Below are positions 1-12,443 of a stretch of 64,000 nucleotides of DNA, in pieces (position 1 is the first letter of the stretch; each line of letters opens with the position of its first letter). The DNA lies in the NCBI GenBank assembly GCA_947179485.1, contig OX359246.1, forward strand, positions 31,992,001-32,056,000. The letters are read 5' to 3'. This DNA is from Allacma fusca. Taxonomy: Eukaryota > Arthropoda > Collembola > Symphypleona > Sminthuridae. The notes under the pieces are model-generated. The model saw nothing but the letters and a program-made list of their open reading frames with translations. It was not told the origin of the DNA and made no database searches. The translations under genes and the position numbers were made by a program.

Positions 1-1951
1 GCTTGTTCAAAACATGTGCTAAATTATTTTTAGTAATAAGTGTGTCAAGATGATTGGAACCTAATTTTTTAATTTGTATATTCAAAACGTCGTCGTAAAG
101 TTTTCGCGCTTCTTCGAATTTTCCCTGGTTATCCAAAACCGACGCTAAGTTGTTTTTAGCCGTAAGTGTGTCAGGATGATTAGGGCCTAATATTTTAATT
201 TGCATTTGCAGAACGTCGTTTATAAGCTGCTCTGCTTCGCTATAGCTTCCTTGATCTTGTAAGGCATAGCTAAGATTTGCCTGAATTTTGATGGTGTCAG
301 TATGATCGACTCCCCAAAGCGTTTCGCTCGTCCTTAAAGCTGTTCTGTATATCTTGACTGCATTGGCATAGCTTCCTACGTTGTTCAGCTTTTTTGCGAG
401 AATTTTTTTAAATTTAAGGAATTTCTGTGTGCAAATACTAGGAACTTGGTCGTGAATTCGGATAACGTTGTGTAGTATTTCGTGGACGTTTTTAGTGGTC
501 GTGCTCAAAGTTTGGACAAACTCCTGAACGAGATCTACGATTTGATTATAGTTTTGGTTCACATAAGAAGGTTTTGTAGTCTTCGCGTTACTTGACTCAA
601 TTTTAGCGGCTTGGATTACACGATGCATTTGGTAATAATCGCCACAGAGGGTGATTAAGTTGTTTATATGTAATAATTTCAGAACTTTTGCTAGTTTACC
701 TTCCACGTGACTGAAAATTGTCTTTACAAGCACAGTCTGTATACTGTCGGGGTTAAGTATCGCCATTACGTCCAAGCACTGAAGTGCCAACTCTCCGTGT
801 TTCATAGACCCAATTTGTTCAAACGTCATTTCAAATAGTGTATACACGTCTGGATGATCTTCTCCATTTGGTCTGGTCTTCATGAATTTTTTCCTTTTAG
901 TAGCAACTTCAGTTAGAAAGTCTTGTATAGTGTACGGCCCCTCATCAAGAGCAGCGCGAAGTTCCCTTTTGTTTCGAACGAATGTTACTACTTGTTGCAG
1001 AGCTAGGGGTAAACCCTGGAAGATTTCTACTACCTCTTGGAGCAGTGTGGGATTATCCTCACAATCTTTCAACTGCAGAGAAGAAAGGAATGACAAACTC
1101 TCACTCAAATCAAAGACTGCCAGTTCTTGCATCTTAAAATTGTCCCAGGCCCGGTATCTAGTGGTGACTATTATCGCTGGAACTTTCCATCCAGTTTTGA
1201 TAGCTTTTGGAAGCAACCGGTAGAGGCCACTTTTACGATCATCAGTCATGAATGATTCCACGTTGTCAAAAATGACGAGAGCCAGTTTGCGGCACACAAA
1301 ATCATAAACATCTTCCATGATAATCTCGTCAGGTTTTTGCCTTCCATTTTGATTTACATCGATTGGAATTTCTCCAGCTAATCGGAGAAATTGGCTGGTT
1401 GCTCCAGTATAGCTTTCAGCGTTGATCCATAACACATGATCGTAGAATGACTTGTACTTCTGAATGTAATTTCTGACCACTTGAGTTTTTCCGACACCCC
1501 CTATTCCGCAAATGACTATGGCTTTGGATCGTATGTGTCGGTCTTTATTTTGTTCCGTGTTAGTGTTCCAGAGGTACTCATGTAGATTCTCGATAAATTC
1601 ATGTCTTCCAAAAAACGAAGGAATGCATTCTTGGACATTGAATTCAATTGGATCTTGACGCGGCTCAGATGTTAAAGTTGTGAAATTATTAAAGGTATTA
1701 TTATCACCATGACATACTGTCGGAGCTATGACATAACGCGTGTCTCCTTTGAAAATAAAACTCCCTGAGGTACCAGAAGACGAGGATCCAGAACTTATTG
1801 TTTCGTGCTTAAATTGAGAAAAATTCAAATAATTTAGTTTGGTAATGATTTTCCTGGGTAATCTGGTTTAGTATCAATTCTATCCTTTATCAATTTCTAA
1901 CATGCTTACCACAGATTTTTGCACTGTCTTACTAGTGGTGTCATTTTCCAT
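1..1951 (-). CDS. NB-ARC NTPase with kinesin-light-chain-like TPR repeats, 3' end cut by window
   Basis: About 616 residues are visible and the gene runs off the left edge. I start it at the ATG at about 1951, with one intron at about 1808-1909, because exon phases then agree. The NB-ARC ATPase core has the P-loop GGVGKT (about residue 118), the Walker B strand LALVIFDNV (about 188), the sensor IIVTTR and GLPLAL (about 280). From about residue 400 come TPR units of about 42 residues with the signature LGPNHPDTLTAKNNLA, typical of kinesin-light-chain/nephrocystin-type TPRs. Such STAND NTPases act as oligomerising signalling switches, with the TPRs as sensor; the actual partner is unknown. Exons upstream of 1951 (a donor at about 2046) could not be joined in frame. 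No stop is seen from 1807 to 1. Family call firm, function inferred. Confidence 0.85.
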
Positions 1952-3789
1952 TTGTATTTTATTTAAGGGGTCCGCCTCGTTATCTTCTACAAAAAGATAA
2001 AACTGGAATTAAACTCATTTCTTCTTTGTTGCCCTTTAATACTTACAATTAAACTATTTTGCATTTCCGTTTTCAGTGATGTTAAAATGAAATACATAGC
2101 ATTTTGTAGTATTTCCATAAGAAGTGTATGGGGTCAAGTAACTCGGGAACATTTTGCCCCGTTCTTCCACCAGAGCGCTCCAAAGTTTGACGTTAAATCC
2201 CATAAGATATTTTCATTTTCAAAAAGCCGGCCAAAAATTTAAATATGACACAGGATACGTTTAAATAAACTTTTACACAATAAAAACATTACTGTTACGT
2301 GAGGTTTATTTATCGAGCATTAATTAAATAGGACTATTCGGATTAAACCTTAAGTAAAGCTAACCGAATACTCCTCTAACTTACACAATTTTCTTATGGG
2401 GTTTCACATGGGAAAAGTCTGAGCATGCATTTAAACGTATCCTGTGTCATATTTAAATTGTATCAGGGTTATATTATGATATTTATATCACCCATATCCT
2501 GAGCAAGTTTGTGACATATTGTAAACACGCTTCGTTGTGCTTTATCAATAAAATCATACTTTCGAGATTCTACAACTTTAGCATCTACCTTTGGTTCAAA
2601 AACTCGTTCATGAGAAGTATTTATTTGGTTGAACTAGTTTAACGTAGGGATTCCAGAAAATATTAAAATTTGAAAATTAGTAATAGACCTAAAACCTGGA
2701 TTTATGCTAAAACAATTCACGTTGAAAAAATAATTCATTCACCTTGAGCAAGTTTTGCATTAAAAAAGGCCCTAAGTAAGAGCATGCCCTAAGTTTTTCA
2801 AAATCAGAGAAATAAATCAAAAGTAGTTACCACTGAGGAGTTGTAAGAGACAAAATCAAGTAAAACTCAGTTTATCTGTTTATAGGATTTTGTAAATATT
2901 CTTCAAGTAATTTTCCAATGACTTACTTTAAAGCTACATTAGGGGATTCTTCACTACTGTATTAAAAAATTAATGTTTCCTTTTGTGGCTTCCTCAGAAA
3001 ATCAAGGTATAGTGAAAACCGTAATAATAATTTGCATATAAAAATGCTGATGCGTATTAAATTCCATCAGATCAGGGCACAAATTTTCAAAACCGAGTAA
3101 CACAGTTACTTTAAAGTAAGTTAAGTTTCATATGAAATGGACGGTTGAAAATTTGTATTAAAATTTTTAGATAAATTAGAATTCCCTCGAATTTAGTGAA
3201 TATGTTTCCGATTTTGCTAAATATCATCCAAGTATGTATGGTTACTGAAGTAAGCCCAAAGATTCTGTTGATTCTAACTTTGCCTAGGTCGTTAGAATGG
3301 TTCTCCTGTTATAGTCACAACAAATACTGTTTACAACAAAGCATTTAAAGGTTATTGTGAGCTAGTTTTAAGTTCATTGTCCAGAAATTCACTAAATGAA
3401 TTTATTACCTCAAAAGATTTGGGCTGCAAAAATAGGATTGTTGAAAAAAATTTCAAAGATTTTAACTTTAAATGTTCACAAGTAAGGAAGTAAAGGACAA
3501 CTTGGCTTGAGTCAAACTATCTGTATACTTTCACCAACTTCGGAGTTGAAGTGTGCAACTTGTGCAACTTGCTAAATCTCACGATTATTATTATGCCTAT
3601 AATCAGCCACCATCAAGAAAGGAATTATGTACAAACATAATGCCAAATAGGTCAACTTAATCATTGTAACATAGGTGCCGTTAATATTTGTCTTGTGTGA
3701 CTATACGATGTTCCAATGTCTGCTAATAGTACAGTACAATTTCGTTTAAATAGCTACCCTAAAAGGAACACAATTTGAATTTAATATTA
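1952..3789. other. non-genic stretch holding one small inverted-repeat element
   Basis: I see no convincing exon here beyond possible untranslated exons of the NB-ARC gene near 1952-2097. The only clear structure is the 224-bp inverted-repeat element at 2236-2459; the rest is AT-rich. Confidence 0.5.
2236..2459. mobile_element. Fold-back MITE-like element with 31-bp perfect terminal inverted repeats
   Basis: Positions 2236-2266 and 2429-2459 are perfect inverted copies that contain GACACAGGATACGTTTAAAT. Inside, a second imperfect inverted pair (ATAGGACTATTCGG... and ...CCGAATACTCCT) makes the element fold almost end to end. There is no coding capacity. I found no clear target-site duplication, so the transposon class is open. 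Confidence 0.7.
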
Positions 3790-3797
3790 TTGTAAAG

Positions 3798-4624
3798 CAA
3801 GGATGGGAATCGGAATCGGTATCGGAATCTGAATCGGAATTATATTCGAAAATTTGAGGATTTTAATTCATATTGGAATTCCAAATAATTCCCAGGAAGT
3901 ATTTTAATTCAAAATCGCATTCAAAAAATTTTTTGGAATCGGAATTGATATTCAAATATTTTTTACTGAATTCCGATTAAAATAAAGTATTGTTTTCAAT
4001 GGTATTTTTCATCAAAGGTACATACTTATATATAAATTTAAAATTGACGCAATTTTTTACTTACAACGTAAAGGTAATCAAAGAGCATTGGCGAACGTTT
4101 TCTTTATCCGAAATAAACATGCTTCCGCATTCTACGTAAAATAGAGTCGAATAGTGAGAGGCTTTTAACGGTTGTGCTCAAAACTATTGTTTGTCCTACA
4201 AGTTAATTACTCAAGTAATTGAAATCGTGGATACTAAAATTTTTATGGGTAACTAAAAATGGCCCGAAAGAAAATTAGTAATGTTGGAGTTCAAATATCA
4301 GTTGAACGTGTTTTTTCAGCTCTTAAATGTTGAATTAGGTACCTAATGACCTGCGGGGGAAACTAGTTTCCCAAAACATTGATGATATCATATTTCTAAG
4401 GTTGAACTTTTTCCGTAATTAAATTCTTTGTATTTTCAGTATACTAGGAGTATTCAAATAAATATTCAAATCGGAATTCATAATTAACAAATACTCGAGG
4501 ATATTTAAATCCGTATTAGAATTCATATTTTTCAGTATTGCTATAAGTATTTTAAATCGGAATTCTTCGCCTTGGATATTTTAATTCGAATTAGAATTCA
4601 TATTTTTCCGATTTCCCATCCTTG
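3798..4624. mobile_element. hAT element, internally decayed, with 8-bp target-site duplication
   Basis: The ends are CAAGGATGGGAATCGG at 3798 and its imperfect inverse ending in CCCATCCTTG at 4624. The flanks carry an exact 8-bp duplication, TTGTAAAG, at 3790-3797 and 4625-4632, which is the hAT hallmark. Around 4286-4420 on the + strand a decayed stretch reads ISVERVFSALK and, after a stop, resembles the rest of the hAT C-terminal dimerisation region. In-frame stops follow, so the transposase is dead. The subterminal parts are rich in (A)ATCGGAATT-type motifs. A related relic lies at about 53.93-54.74 kb. Confidence 0.85.
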
Positions 4625-4876
4625 TTGTAAAGGGAACCCAGTTGAAATAAATCTACAAAACCTCATCCAAGGGGGTCTATTATAGTTAGACTGCATTGTG
4701 ATAAAACTCCCATACCTCCTATAGTTAAGCTACAAATATTTTCGCAGTTAGAAAATACGAGGATGAAAACATCGCTGGGTAATTTTTTGATTACGGATAA
4801 TAATAATCCTCAGATAACCATTCCGAGAATCCTTTGGCAAATGCATTCGTTTTATCATTTCATTATCGAATACTAA

Positions 4877-5124
4877 GGGTGTACTCACATATTATGTCAA
4901 CGACGAATGTTACGACTCACTATTTTGTCCGTACACGGAAAATTTTTCTCCGTTACGGAGAGACCTCTCACATAAGTTCAGACCGTTTGTAATTACTTGC
5001 GGAAGTGTGAATGCGAGATGTCTGTTCGTAAGCGGTTGGAATGTTTCTTCCGTTTAGTTCCTTCCGTGATGCCGACAAAAATATTTACGATTACGGAAGG
5101 CAAATGCTTTATGTGAGTACACCC
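4877..5124. mobile_element. Tourist-like MITE (PIF/Harbinger type) with TAA duplication
   Basis: The inverted ends are GGGTGTACTCACATA at 4877 and its complement ending at 5124. Both sides are flanked by TAA (4874-4876 and 5125-5127), the 3-bp TWA-type target of PIF/Harbinger. It is 248 bp long and has no coding capacity. Superfamily assignment is inference from the target site and end sequence. Confidence 0.7.
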
Positions 5125-5161
5125 TAATACTCATCATGTCAACCTACACCTGCTTGTTTTT

Positions 5162-5620
5162 TAGGGTGGCGTCAGCCCCCTAGTAAAATACCCTTGTCCG
5201 TACGTCCGTACGTCCTTACGTCCGTGTGTCCCTCCGCACGATTACGCAAAAACTACTGAACCGATTTCAATGAAATTTTTTATGGACATTACTTGTATCA
5301 AAAGTAAGGCTGAGTTCGTATTTGGTTGAAATCGACCGGATAGTTTTTTCGAAAACAATTCTTGAAATTTTGGACTTTATGTCAAATCACTGTTATCTCT
5401 AAAACTACTGAATCAATTTCAATGAAACTTTTTTCGAATATTGCTTATGTAAAACGTAATGGTTACTGTCTATTTGGTTGAAATCGGCCCGATAGTTTTT
5501 TCGAAAACAATTCTTAAATTTCGAAAAAAACGAAAATTTTTCCTACTTTGACGGCCGCGGCTGACGCCACCCTACGCGAAGCCTCAAATCATCGCGTAGC
5601 GATGATTTTTGAAACCACAC
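5162..5620. mobile_element. TIR element with TAGGGTGGCGTCAG ends plus adjacent hairpin
   Basis: TAGGGTGGCGTCAG at 5162 is mirrored by CTGACGCCACCCTA at 5561-5574. Directly beyond lies a near-perfect hairpin (AATCATCGC-GTA-GCGATGATT, about 5586-5608) that also follows the related copy at 36599-37085, so it belongs to the family. Inside are short CGTACGTC tandem units and two similar blocks reading CGATTTCAATGAAA. No coding capacity seen. Confidence 0.6.
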
Positions 5621-8327
5621 CCCGTGCAGTAATTCAGGTGAAGTACGGTAAATGCTCCCGTTCTAATACCCCCGACATCACCCAGATAAAACACTTGAGT
5701 TTATACGGCGCATAAAGTTAGCTTCTATGCTGAATCCTGTATCTAGAATTGAAGTCATTATTTGGAGTTCAAAAATTTAAGGATGATAGGATTACGGATA
5801 CGCCAGTGTAAATGCTACGGATATTTGATTGAAGAATGAGGATTGAATGTAAATCCCCATTCTTGTAATGACTGCAAAAGCTCTACAAGTTAACCCACTG
5901 AAAGAACAGTGTTGAATACATACAGTATAGTATGTATTTACATACAAATATCGCTAGCCTCTCCAGCCAACACCTATTACTCATTATTTAGTGGTAATGC
6001 ACCTGAAAAATATCAGACCATATTGGCACTGTGAAAAGTAGATGATAAATCCATCTTACTGGCAAATGTACTTTCGTTGCATACATTTTAGTAGAACGAA
6101 ACTTTTCTCCATTCAAATACCATAAGTAAAAATACCATTTTATTAAAAAACATATCGGAACATGATTACTGCAAAGAGAAAAAGGCAGATATTATGTAAG
6201 CGCAAAAATCAAAACTCAGGTAGCCTTAAACTATAGGAAATCATAGTACTGTAAATCTGACACTTACACAACATTCTGTTATTGCTATGGCTGGAAATCT
6301 GTGAAAGTGAGATAAGCGGAGAGCAATTATCATTTATTCTCTCAAAGTTGACGTTACTCGGGAAGATTCGACGCCTATCTCAGAGACAACGGTATAGCCT
6401 CATAAAACCGTAACCGTGAAGGTTTTTCTTTAGGTTAGTTTGTAGTAGGATCTGTTGTCACCTTGCTCAGGGAAGTGTAAGCAGTTCTCAGCAACCTTTG
6501 GTACAATGTTGTTAGGGGAGATTCTGTGAATAATAGTAATTCTTATTTCCATGCGAAAAGGATAGCAAATAAATACTCACTGTTACATTACGTAATTACA
6601 TATAATTATATAACTGATAAAATCAGCATCGATGTTCACATTGATCCCCTCCTCCATCTTTCTATTTAGTATTCTACTACGTTCCTTTATTGATTAAGTA
6701 GATTATTTATTTAGTATCCCTTACAACGTGTGCAATTTCTGCTATTTAAAATGTCGCATATTCAGGGCTGTGGATTTTAACAATCTAGTATCACCCGATC
6801 GCTTTCTAAATCACGCAAAAAAAATGCATTTATGTACTTCAAAGGCTATTAGGTATTCATGCCCTTTTATTTCCCTGGGATTTTATAATTTTAAGTTTGT
6901 GCATTCTAATGTGTCTGAATATAGTAACCTCAATGGTTATCTAATGCTGATTGTGTCTGGGTTGAGTGTGAAAGCTCTTGCATTTTCATACAACTGTAAC
7001 ATTAAACAATTTAACAGCGTTATGTCCATGTATACTATTTAACGTACATATGTATGTAGTAGCTAATACTCTAATTGTGCCTAGTTAATTCCCTTATACC
7101 ACGGTTGTAACTATAAGGATATTTTGAACCTATGTATATGTGATGTTCCATTGAATGTGAATCAACTTTTCCCCTGAAAAATAAGTAAAATATCGTGTAC
7201 ATGTAGACTTACTGGGAACTCGCCCTTGTGCTTGTACGTTTAATTCGAGAAGTAGATACGTTTGTCACGGTTCTAAACGTAGATTTACTTTGTGATGCAA
7301 AATTGCTTCCACGAATTTTAAGATCGTCCGTGACTCAACTGTGACTAATTTAAATTGAACGTGAAATGCAAGTTGAGTACTATAGTTCATGTTAAATATC
7401 CTGAAAACACTCTGAAATCATTATGCTCATGTCACAATGCCTCGAGCAGATTTCAACAGTGTCGAACGTGGAACCTATTATTCAAGGGTAGACAAAGGAA
7501 AACACGTGTACAGTCTGAAGTTACTGTTAGAATACTTAACAAAATTTGCCTCTTGTAGTGACACGGTCTTCTAAAAACAAAAAAACAAACAATGTGTCAA
7601 TGTAAAAATAGAATTAGTTAATCTTATGCTAAAAGAAAACTTTGCGTTTATGACGTGCAAATATTCTTGCCCATGACTCTGGTGAGGCGAGGTCTCACTG
7701 TATGTATCTGCATATAATTAATGTATGAGTATTGCTGAATACAATACAAGTGTAACTAATAATATTATGCCCTTAATATAAATACGGGTGTGTTAACATT
7801 CAAAAAATAATAATAACCAGGCGTGTCACTAGTTGTAAATTGACAAATGTTGCATTTTATTTGCAATTCTTGGTGAGTCAGATCACTATGACACATTATG
7901 ATATGAAAATTTATATTTCAATATTTTTGAGTTTATTTAATCTTGACCAGGATTCCTGCTCATGTTATCCAGGCTGACCTAAATCAAAACAGGCTAAGAT
8001 TTACTTTACTTTGAGCTTAATTTATTATGACGCTTTTTGGGGGGTTTATTTTAGTCATTTGTGTAAACAATGTTCCTATTTTCAATAGTAGATAGCATGT
8101 ATATATAAAGCATGTTGCGTGACAATTAAACTTACTTGTATTTTTGATTCTCGCCTAATAAAGTCTCTTTGTCAATCTCAAAAAGATTCTTCAAAGTGTA
8201 AGTTCTCAGATTTGATTTCACACACTATTGTCAGTGTAGCCCGTATTCTTGAAGTTGAATAATTGTTGGCCTGAATCATTCCTACACTTTTAATTGCAAT
8301 CAATTGAACTCTCACAACAGGAACGAA
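5621..8327. other. AT-rich intergenic region, no supported gene
   Basis: I found no exon chain with splice sites or recognisable domain. A 104-codon open frame at 6728-7042 has no family resemblance and looks like chance. A possible TATA sequence (TATATAAAG) lies at about 8101, some 220 bp before the first DUF4430 gene. Confidence 0.4.
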
Positions 8328-9046
8328 ATGAAATCTGCAATTATATTACTTCTCTCGTGTCACATAAGCATTGCTTTGGCAGGTTAGAAATTTTAGTTAA
8401 GTCAACAAATTTATCCTCTTAGAGTTTTGCAGTACAACAATAGACACAGAATTATCACTTTCATCTCAAATCTTTTCCAGAGAATGTTGCCTATCACGTC
8501 TGGAATAATCCTATCCCTGAGAAGGCTGTTGGAAACCCTGGGCAAACATGTAGCGTTCCAAAAGGTAAAACTTTTGGGGATGTCATGGATCTAGCAGCGT
8601 TGAAGAACCCTCAAGGATATGGGTAAAGCAAGCTTTTACTAATTGTCAAATGGAATTGGATCATAAAAATTCTGACATCGTTTCAAATATTTTATCTCCG
8701 TTTTGACCTTAGGTTTAACTTCACCCGGTTTGATTTTGGAAGGATGATTACTAGCATTGGAGGTGTTAGTCAAGATCCCGGGAATGGTTTGTACTGGATG
8801 TTGTTCCAACTTGATGACGAACCCAAGCCAGAAAACCCGCCGACACGAAAGAATTTAGCTTCTTACGGTATAATTTGACCTTAAATTGGTTACATGCATT
8901 TGAAGGATATTTGAAAGCTGAGCAATATTGAATATTACTTAAGGATTCCATGCTTTAAATTTTAAGGTGTCGACGGGATGATCATTGAAAGGGATGATAT
9001 TTTCTTATTCTGGCTTACCAATATGGGTCATGCTTCCCCGAAATAG
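8328..9046 (+). CDS. secreted DUF4430 (transcobalamin C-terminal-like) protein, copy A
   Basis: Four exons with clean GT-AG borders: 8328-8382, 8481-8622, 8713-8867, 8967-9046. The 143-residue product starts with the signal peptide MKSAIILLLSCHISIALA. The mature part is one domain: KGKTFGDVMDLAA, then FNFTRFDFGRMITSIGGV, DPGNGLYWMLF and DGMIIERDDIFLFWL. This order matches DUF4430/transcobalamin-like C-terminal domains, known from the cobalamin-binding face of transcobalamin and intrinsic factor. Here the domain stands alone, so B12 binding is not implied; an extracellular ligand-binding role is inference. A polyadenylation signal AATAAA follows at about 9097. It pairs with copy B 2.5 kb downstream, which has the same exon layout. 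Confidence 0.85.
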
Positions 9047-11581
9047 TAATATAGTTAAATGAGTAAACGTTTTTAGCAACTGGGTATAAGACCCCAATAA
9101 ATGAATTTTACATTCTCAAGAGAGGTCAATATACATTTAAATATTTGGTATTAATATTCTTATAATTAATCAAAGGACAGTATGTTCCTGCATATAGGTA
9201 TACACTTAAACAGGTCAGAAATTTAACAAAACTGTAACTGTGTAAAGCAAATAATAAATTCATGTTGTTTAAAATATTTACTAAGCTTTCAGCTTTTCCT
9301 ACATTACTTTTAAATAATTTATAAAAGGATATTTCTGGGTTCCGTAAATGGCTGCCATACTGAACAAACACTGCATAACAATAAATCTCAAAACACAGTG
9401 GCAAGTTACGACAGGATCAGCTTGCACCTGACAATTTATTCCCATTTTTACAAGCAATAGATAAATTTTTATTTCTATGACATGTCTGAATCTGACTTAA
9501 ATTTAAATGAATATCTCCACTCTAATAATTATTGGTCTGTCTAATACGAAAATATATAATAACACCTTGTAGCCCCCAAAAACCTACGGCAACTAAAGTA
9601 CAATTTCCCACGATGCATCCAGTCCTGGGCAAACATAAATTATTTTTTTCAATTTATACAGTGCAGTAAAAAAAACATCATAAAAAAGACAATTCAAAAC
9701 TTGGAGGACAAGTCAGGAGAGTTTTCATAAAAATTTCATACAGCCATTTACGCATGTCCTATCACTAACAATGCTTAAAGAAACATTATCACAAAGGCCG
9801 AAGGAGACCAGAGATCATTTTCTATAATAAAAAAATTCCTGACCATTGTACTTGAACTGCAATGTGTATTTTCTACTTACAAAAGCATTATCTACTAGAT
9901 ACTATCCAGCTGAAGTGAAAGTTTGTTCCTTTCAGAGATGCCCTAAAGCAGAGAAAATTTTAAGCTAAAGCCAAATCTTCAGAAACAGGTGTACCTACTC
10001 TATGTGCAGTTTTCTTTAACCATTGAAAGTATGTAATTAAATGCAGTTATTTTCTGTAAACTGGAGAAAAGTTAGACAACTTTATGGTAAGCGGGAAATT
10101 TAGTCAGGTAAAAATAACGGTTTTTTTGAGAATAAGGCAACTGAATTCTCAATGTGAGTCAATTAGACAGCTTTGAACAGCACTCTACAGTCTAATCTCA
10201 CTGATGCATGGCTGTTTAGCGAATAATTGCATATGTATAAGGGTACTTCCTTCCTTTGCCAGGTACTGTGTATAGGTTGCTAAGAAACCTGCCAATCCCT
10301 ATACAGAGAGGTGGTAAATATTATTAAATTTGCCCACTTTAAAGGAAATTATTTTCCAGACTTTTAAAAATTTAACTTAACTCACGAATTGTGGCAAGAA
10401 AAACGTGGAGCAAAGTCGAGAATTTGTGAAGAATTTACAAATTTCAAAGTTTTGCTTCCGGCCAAAGGTTTTTCTCAAATTTGGTCTCTCTCTTTTGTAG
10501 CAAATTTACTTGGCCTTCCAATGAAGCATCCAAAAGGTCTCTAAATTGAGAACTTTGGGCTTGGAAGAAATTCATCTTCAGGAGCGAAGAACCGGAAATG
10601 CGAATTTCTGATCTTGTCATTTCGTCAAGGACCATCTGCCTTTGAGAAAAATAGTCTTCGTTAGTGTTCTGAAGAAAATATCCCTTCATCATTTATTTCC
10701 AAGAGGACTATAATTTATCGGAAAAAAATAATCATTTTTGGCAAAGGAGTTATAATTACCTTAATAAAACCGTTGAAATGATCTTTATGAACACAGGTAT
10801 TTCTTCTGTTTAAATTTTCACATATTTAGGACTGTAGATTCTAAGAATCTATATTCACTCAATTGTTTTAAATAATCATGCTGGATAAACTCACGTATTT
10901 CATACGATAATAGACATTTCTGCGAATTTGTTTCCCTAACTTTTATTATTACAGTCTTTTCCATTGTACTAGTGTGCTTGCGTATGTTAACCTTACTATT
11001 ATCTCTTGCTGATTGTGAGTTCAGGCTGAGCCTCTGACAACATTTGCATTTTGGTACAGCTTTAACATTTATCAATTTAACAGCACGTCTATATTATTAA
11101 CGTGTGTACAAATAGTATAGATAATGCTCCTACAATTGTATAATTTACACGTGTGTGTATGTATATACTCATCAGTACAAGCAACCGGGTACAAAATCAA
11201 AACTGACGTGTAATCATTTTTGTAAATTCGTCTGTTATGACGAGAGCACACTGTATGCATAAATATTGCTGATTACATTACAGCACACTCACGTAAAAAG
11301 CATTCCCGATCACAATACATCTGCTTGCCCATAGACATTCAATAACTACTAATCAATAGACTTATCACCAATAAAATTATTGTAATCTAGCAGATGCTAC
11401 ATACATTGAGTTTGTAATGGAAATTTATCATGTTATAGGACGTGCTCATTTGAGCTGCAATCAGTATTCTTTTTACCACATGAATCATACAAATACGGGA
11501 GAAAGGTATGTTCATGTTCACCCCAATAACTCCTACATTTTGAGTTACATTCGTCACTCAGACTCTGGAGCCAGGAACGAA
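9047..11581. other. intergenic region between the two DUF4430 genes
   Basis: No supported gene. An 82-codon minus-strand frame at 10444-10692 is rich in charged residues (for example QKRETKFEKNLWPE), but it has no flanking splice structure or family match that I recognise. The last 30 bases before copy B (GGAACGAAATG context) are nearly the same as before copy A, so the duplication included the start region. Confidence 0.4.
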
Positions 11582-12443
11582 ATGCAGTCCGCAATTACAG
11601 TACTTTTCGCGTGTCTCCTTGGTCTTGCCTTGACAGGTAGAAATTTATCAAGAGTAGGAAATTAGCTTCTAAGCTTCTATACAGTAGGACAGTAGTATTG
11701 ATATAAATTAAAAAAATTACCACCGTCATTTACAATCTTTTCCAGAGGATGTGGGCTACCATGTATGGAATCATCCCATCCCCGAGAAGTCGGTTGGAAA
11801 CCCCGGGCAAACATTTAGCGTTGCAAAAGGCAAAACATTTGGGGATGTCATGGATCTGGCAGCGGAAAGGAACCCTGTAGGATACGGGTATAACAAAAAT
11901 TTATCTGTCTCCTTACTATAATAGTAATTAGATAAAATACTTGCATTAAATTATTATTAATTATGCATTTGTATTAAAATACTAATACAGACATAAGCCA
12001 CTTGCTGCATAAAGTGAAATAAGTAGCATATGTACAGTATGTGTCATGTTGAATTCCCAAAAATACACCCCCATTTTTGACCTTTGTAACTCCACTTTGA
12101 CTTCAGGTTTAACTTCACCCAGTACGATTTTGGAAGGCTGATTACTAGTATCGGAAATGTTAGTCACGATCCAGGGAATGATTTATACTGGATGCTGTAC
12201 GAGCTGAATGCCGAACCAAATGTCAAAAATCCACCGGATCAAAGGAATTTAACTGAATACGGTAAAAATTAATCATTTGGTTCATAAGACTATGAATGTA
12301 ATTTGGGGCTAACCATAAGTAATTTTACTTATTATTTATGTATGACTCTGTTTTTTCAAAAAGGTGTTGACGGGATGATCATTGAAAAGAATGCTATTTT
12401 CTTATTCTGGCTCACCGATACCGGCCATGCATCCAGGAAATGA
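11582..12443 (+). CDS. secreted DUF4430 protein, copy B
   Basis: Four exons, 11582-11636, 11746-11887, 12107-12261 and 12364-12443, with the same phases and exon lengths as copy A. The signal peptide is MQSAITVLFACLLGLALT. The 143-residue product keeps the core FGDVMDLAAERNP, FGRLITSIGNV, DPGNDLYWMLYEL and DGMIIEKNAIFLFWL. Copies A and B agree at most positions. They diverge mainly before the last exon (PKPENPPTRKNLASYG versus PNVKNPPDQRNLTEYG), which may mark a ligand-facing loop. Both remain open with intact splice sites. Function unknown, probably extracellular. Confidence 0.85.

Noticed and set aside
6728..7042. 104-codon plus-strand frame
   Set aside because: No signal, domain, splice context or neighbour relation; composition like surrounding non-coding DNA.
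10444..10692. 82-codon minus-strand frame rich in charged residues
   Set aside because: Could be an exon, but no acceptor/donor pair joins it to another exon and no family is recognisable.
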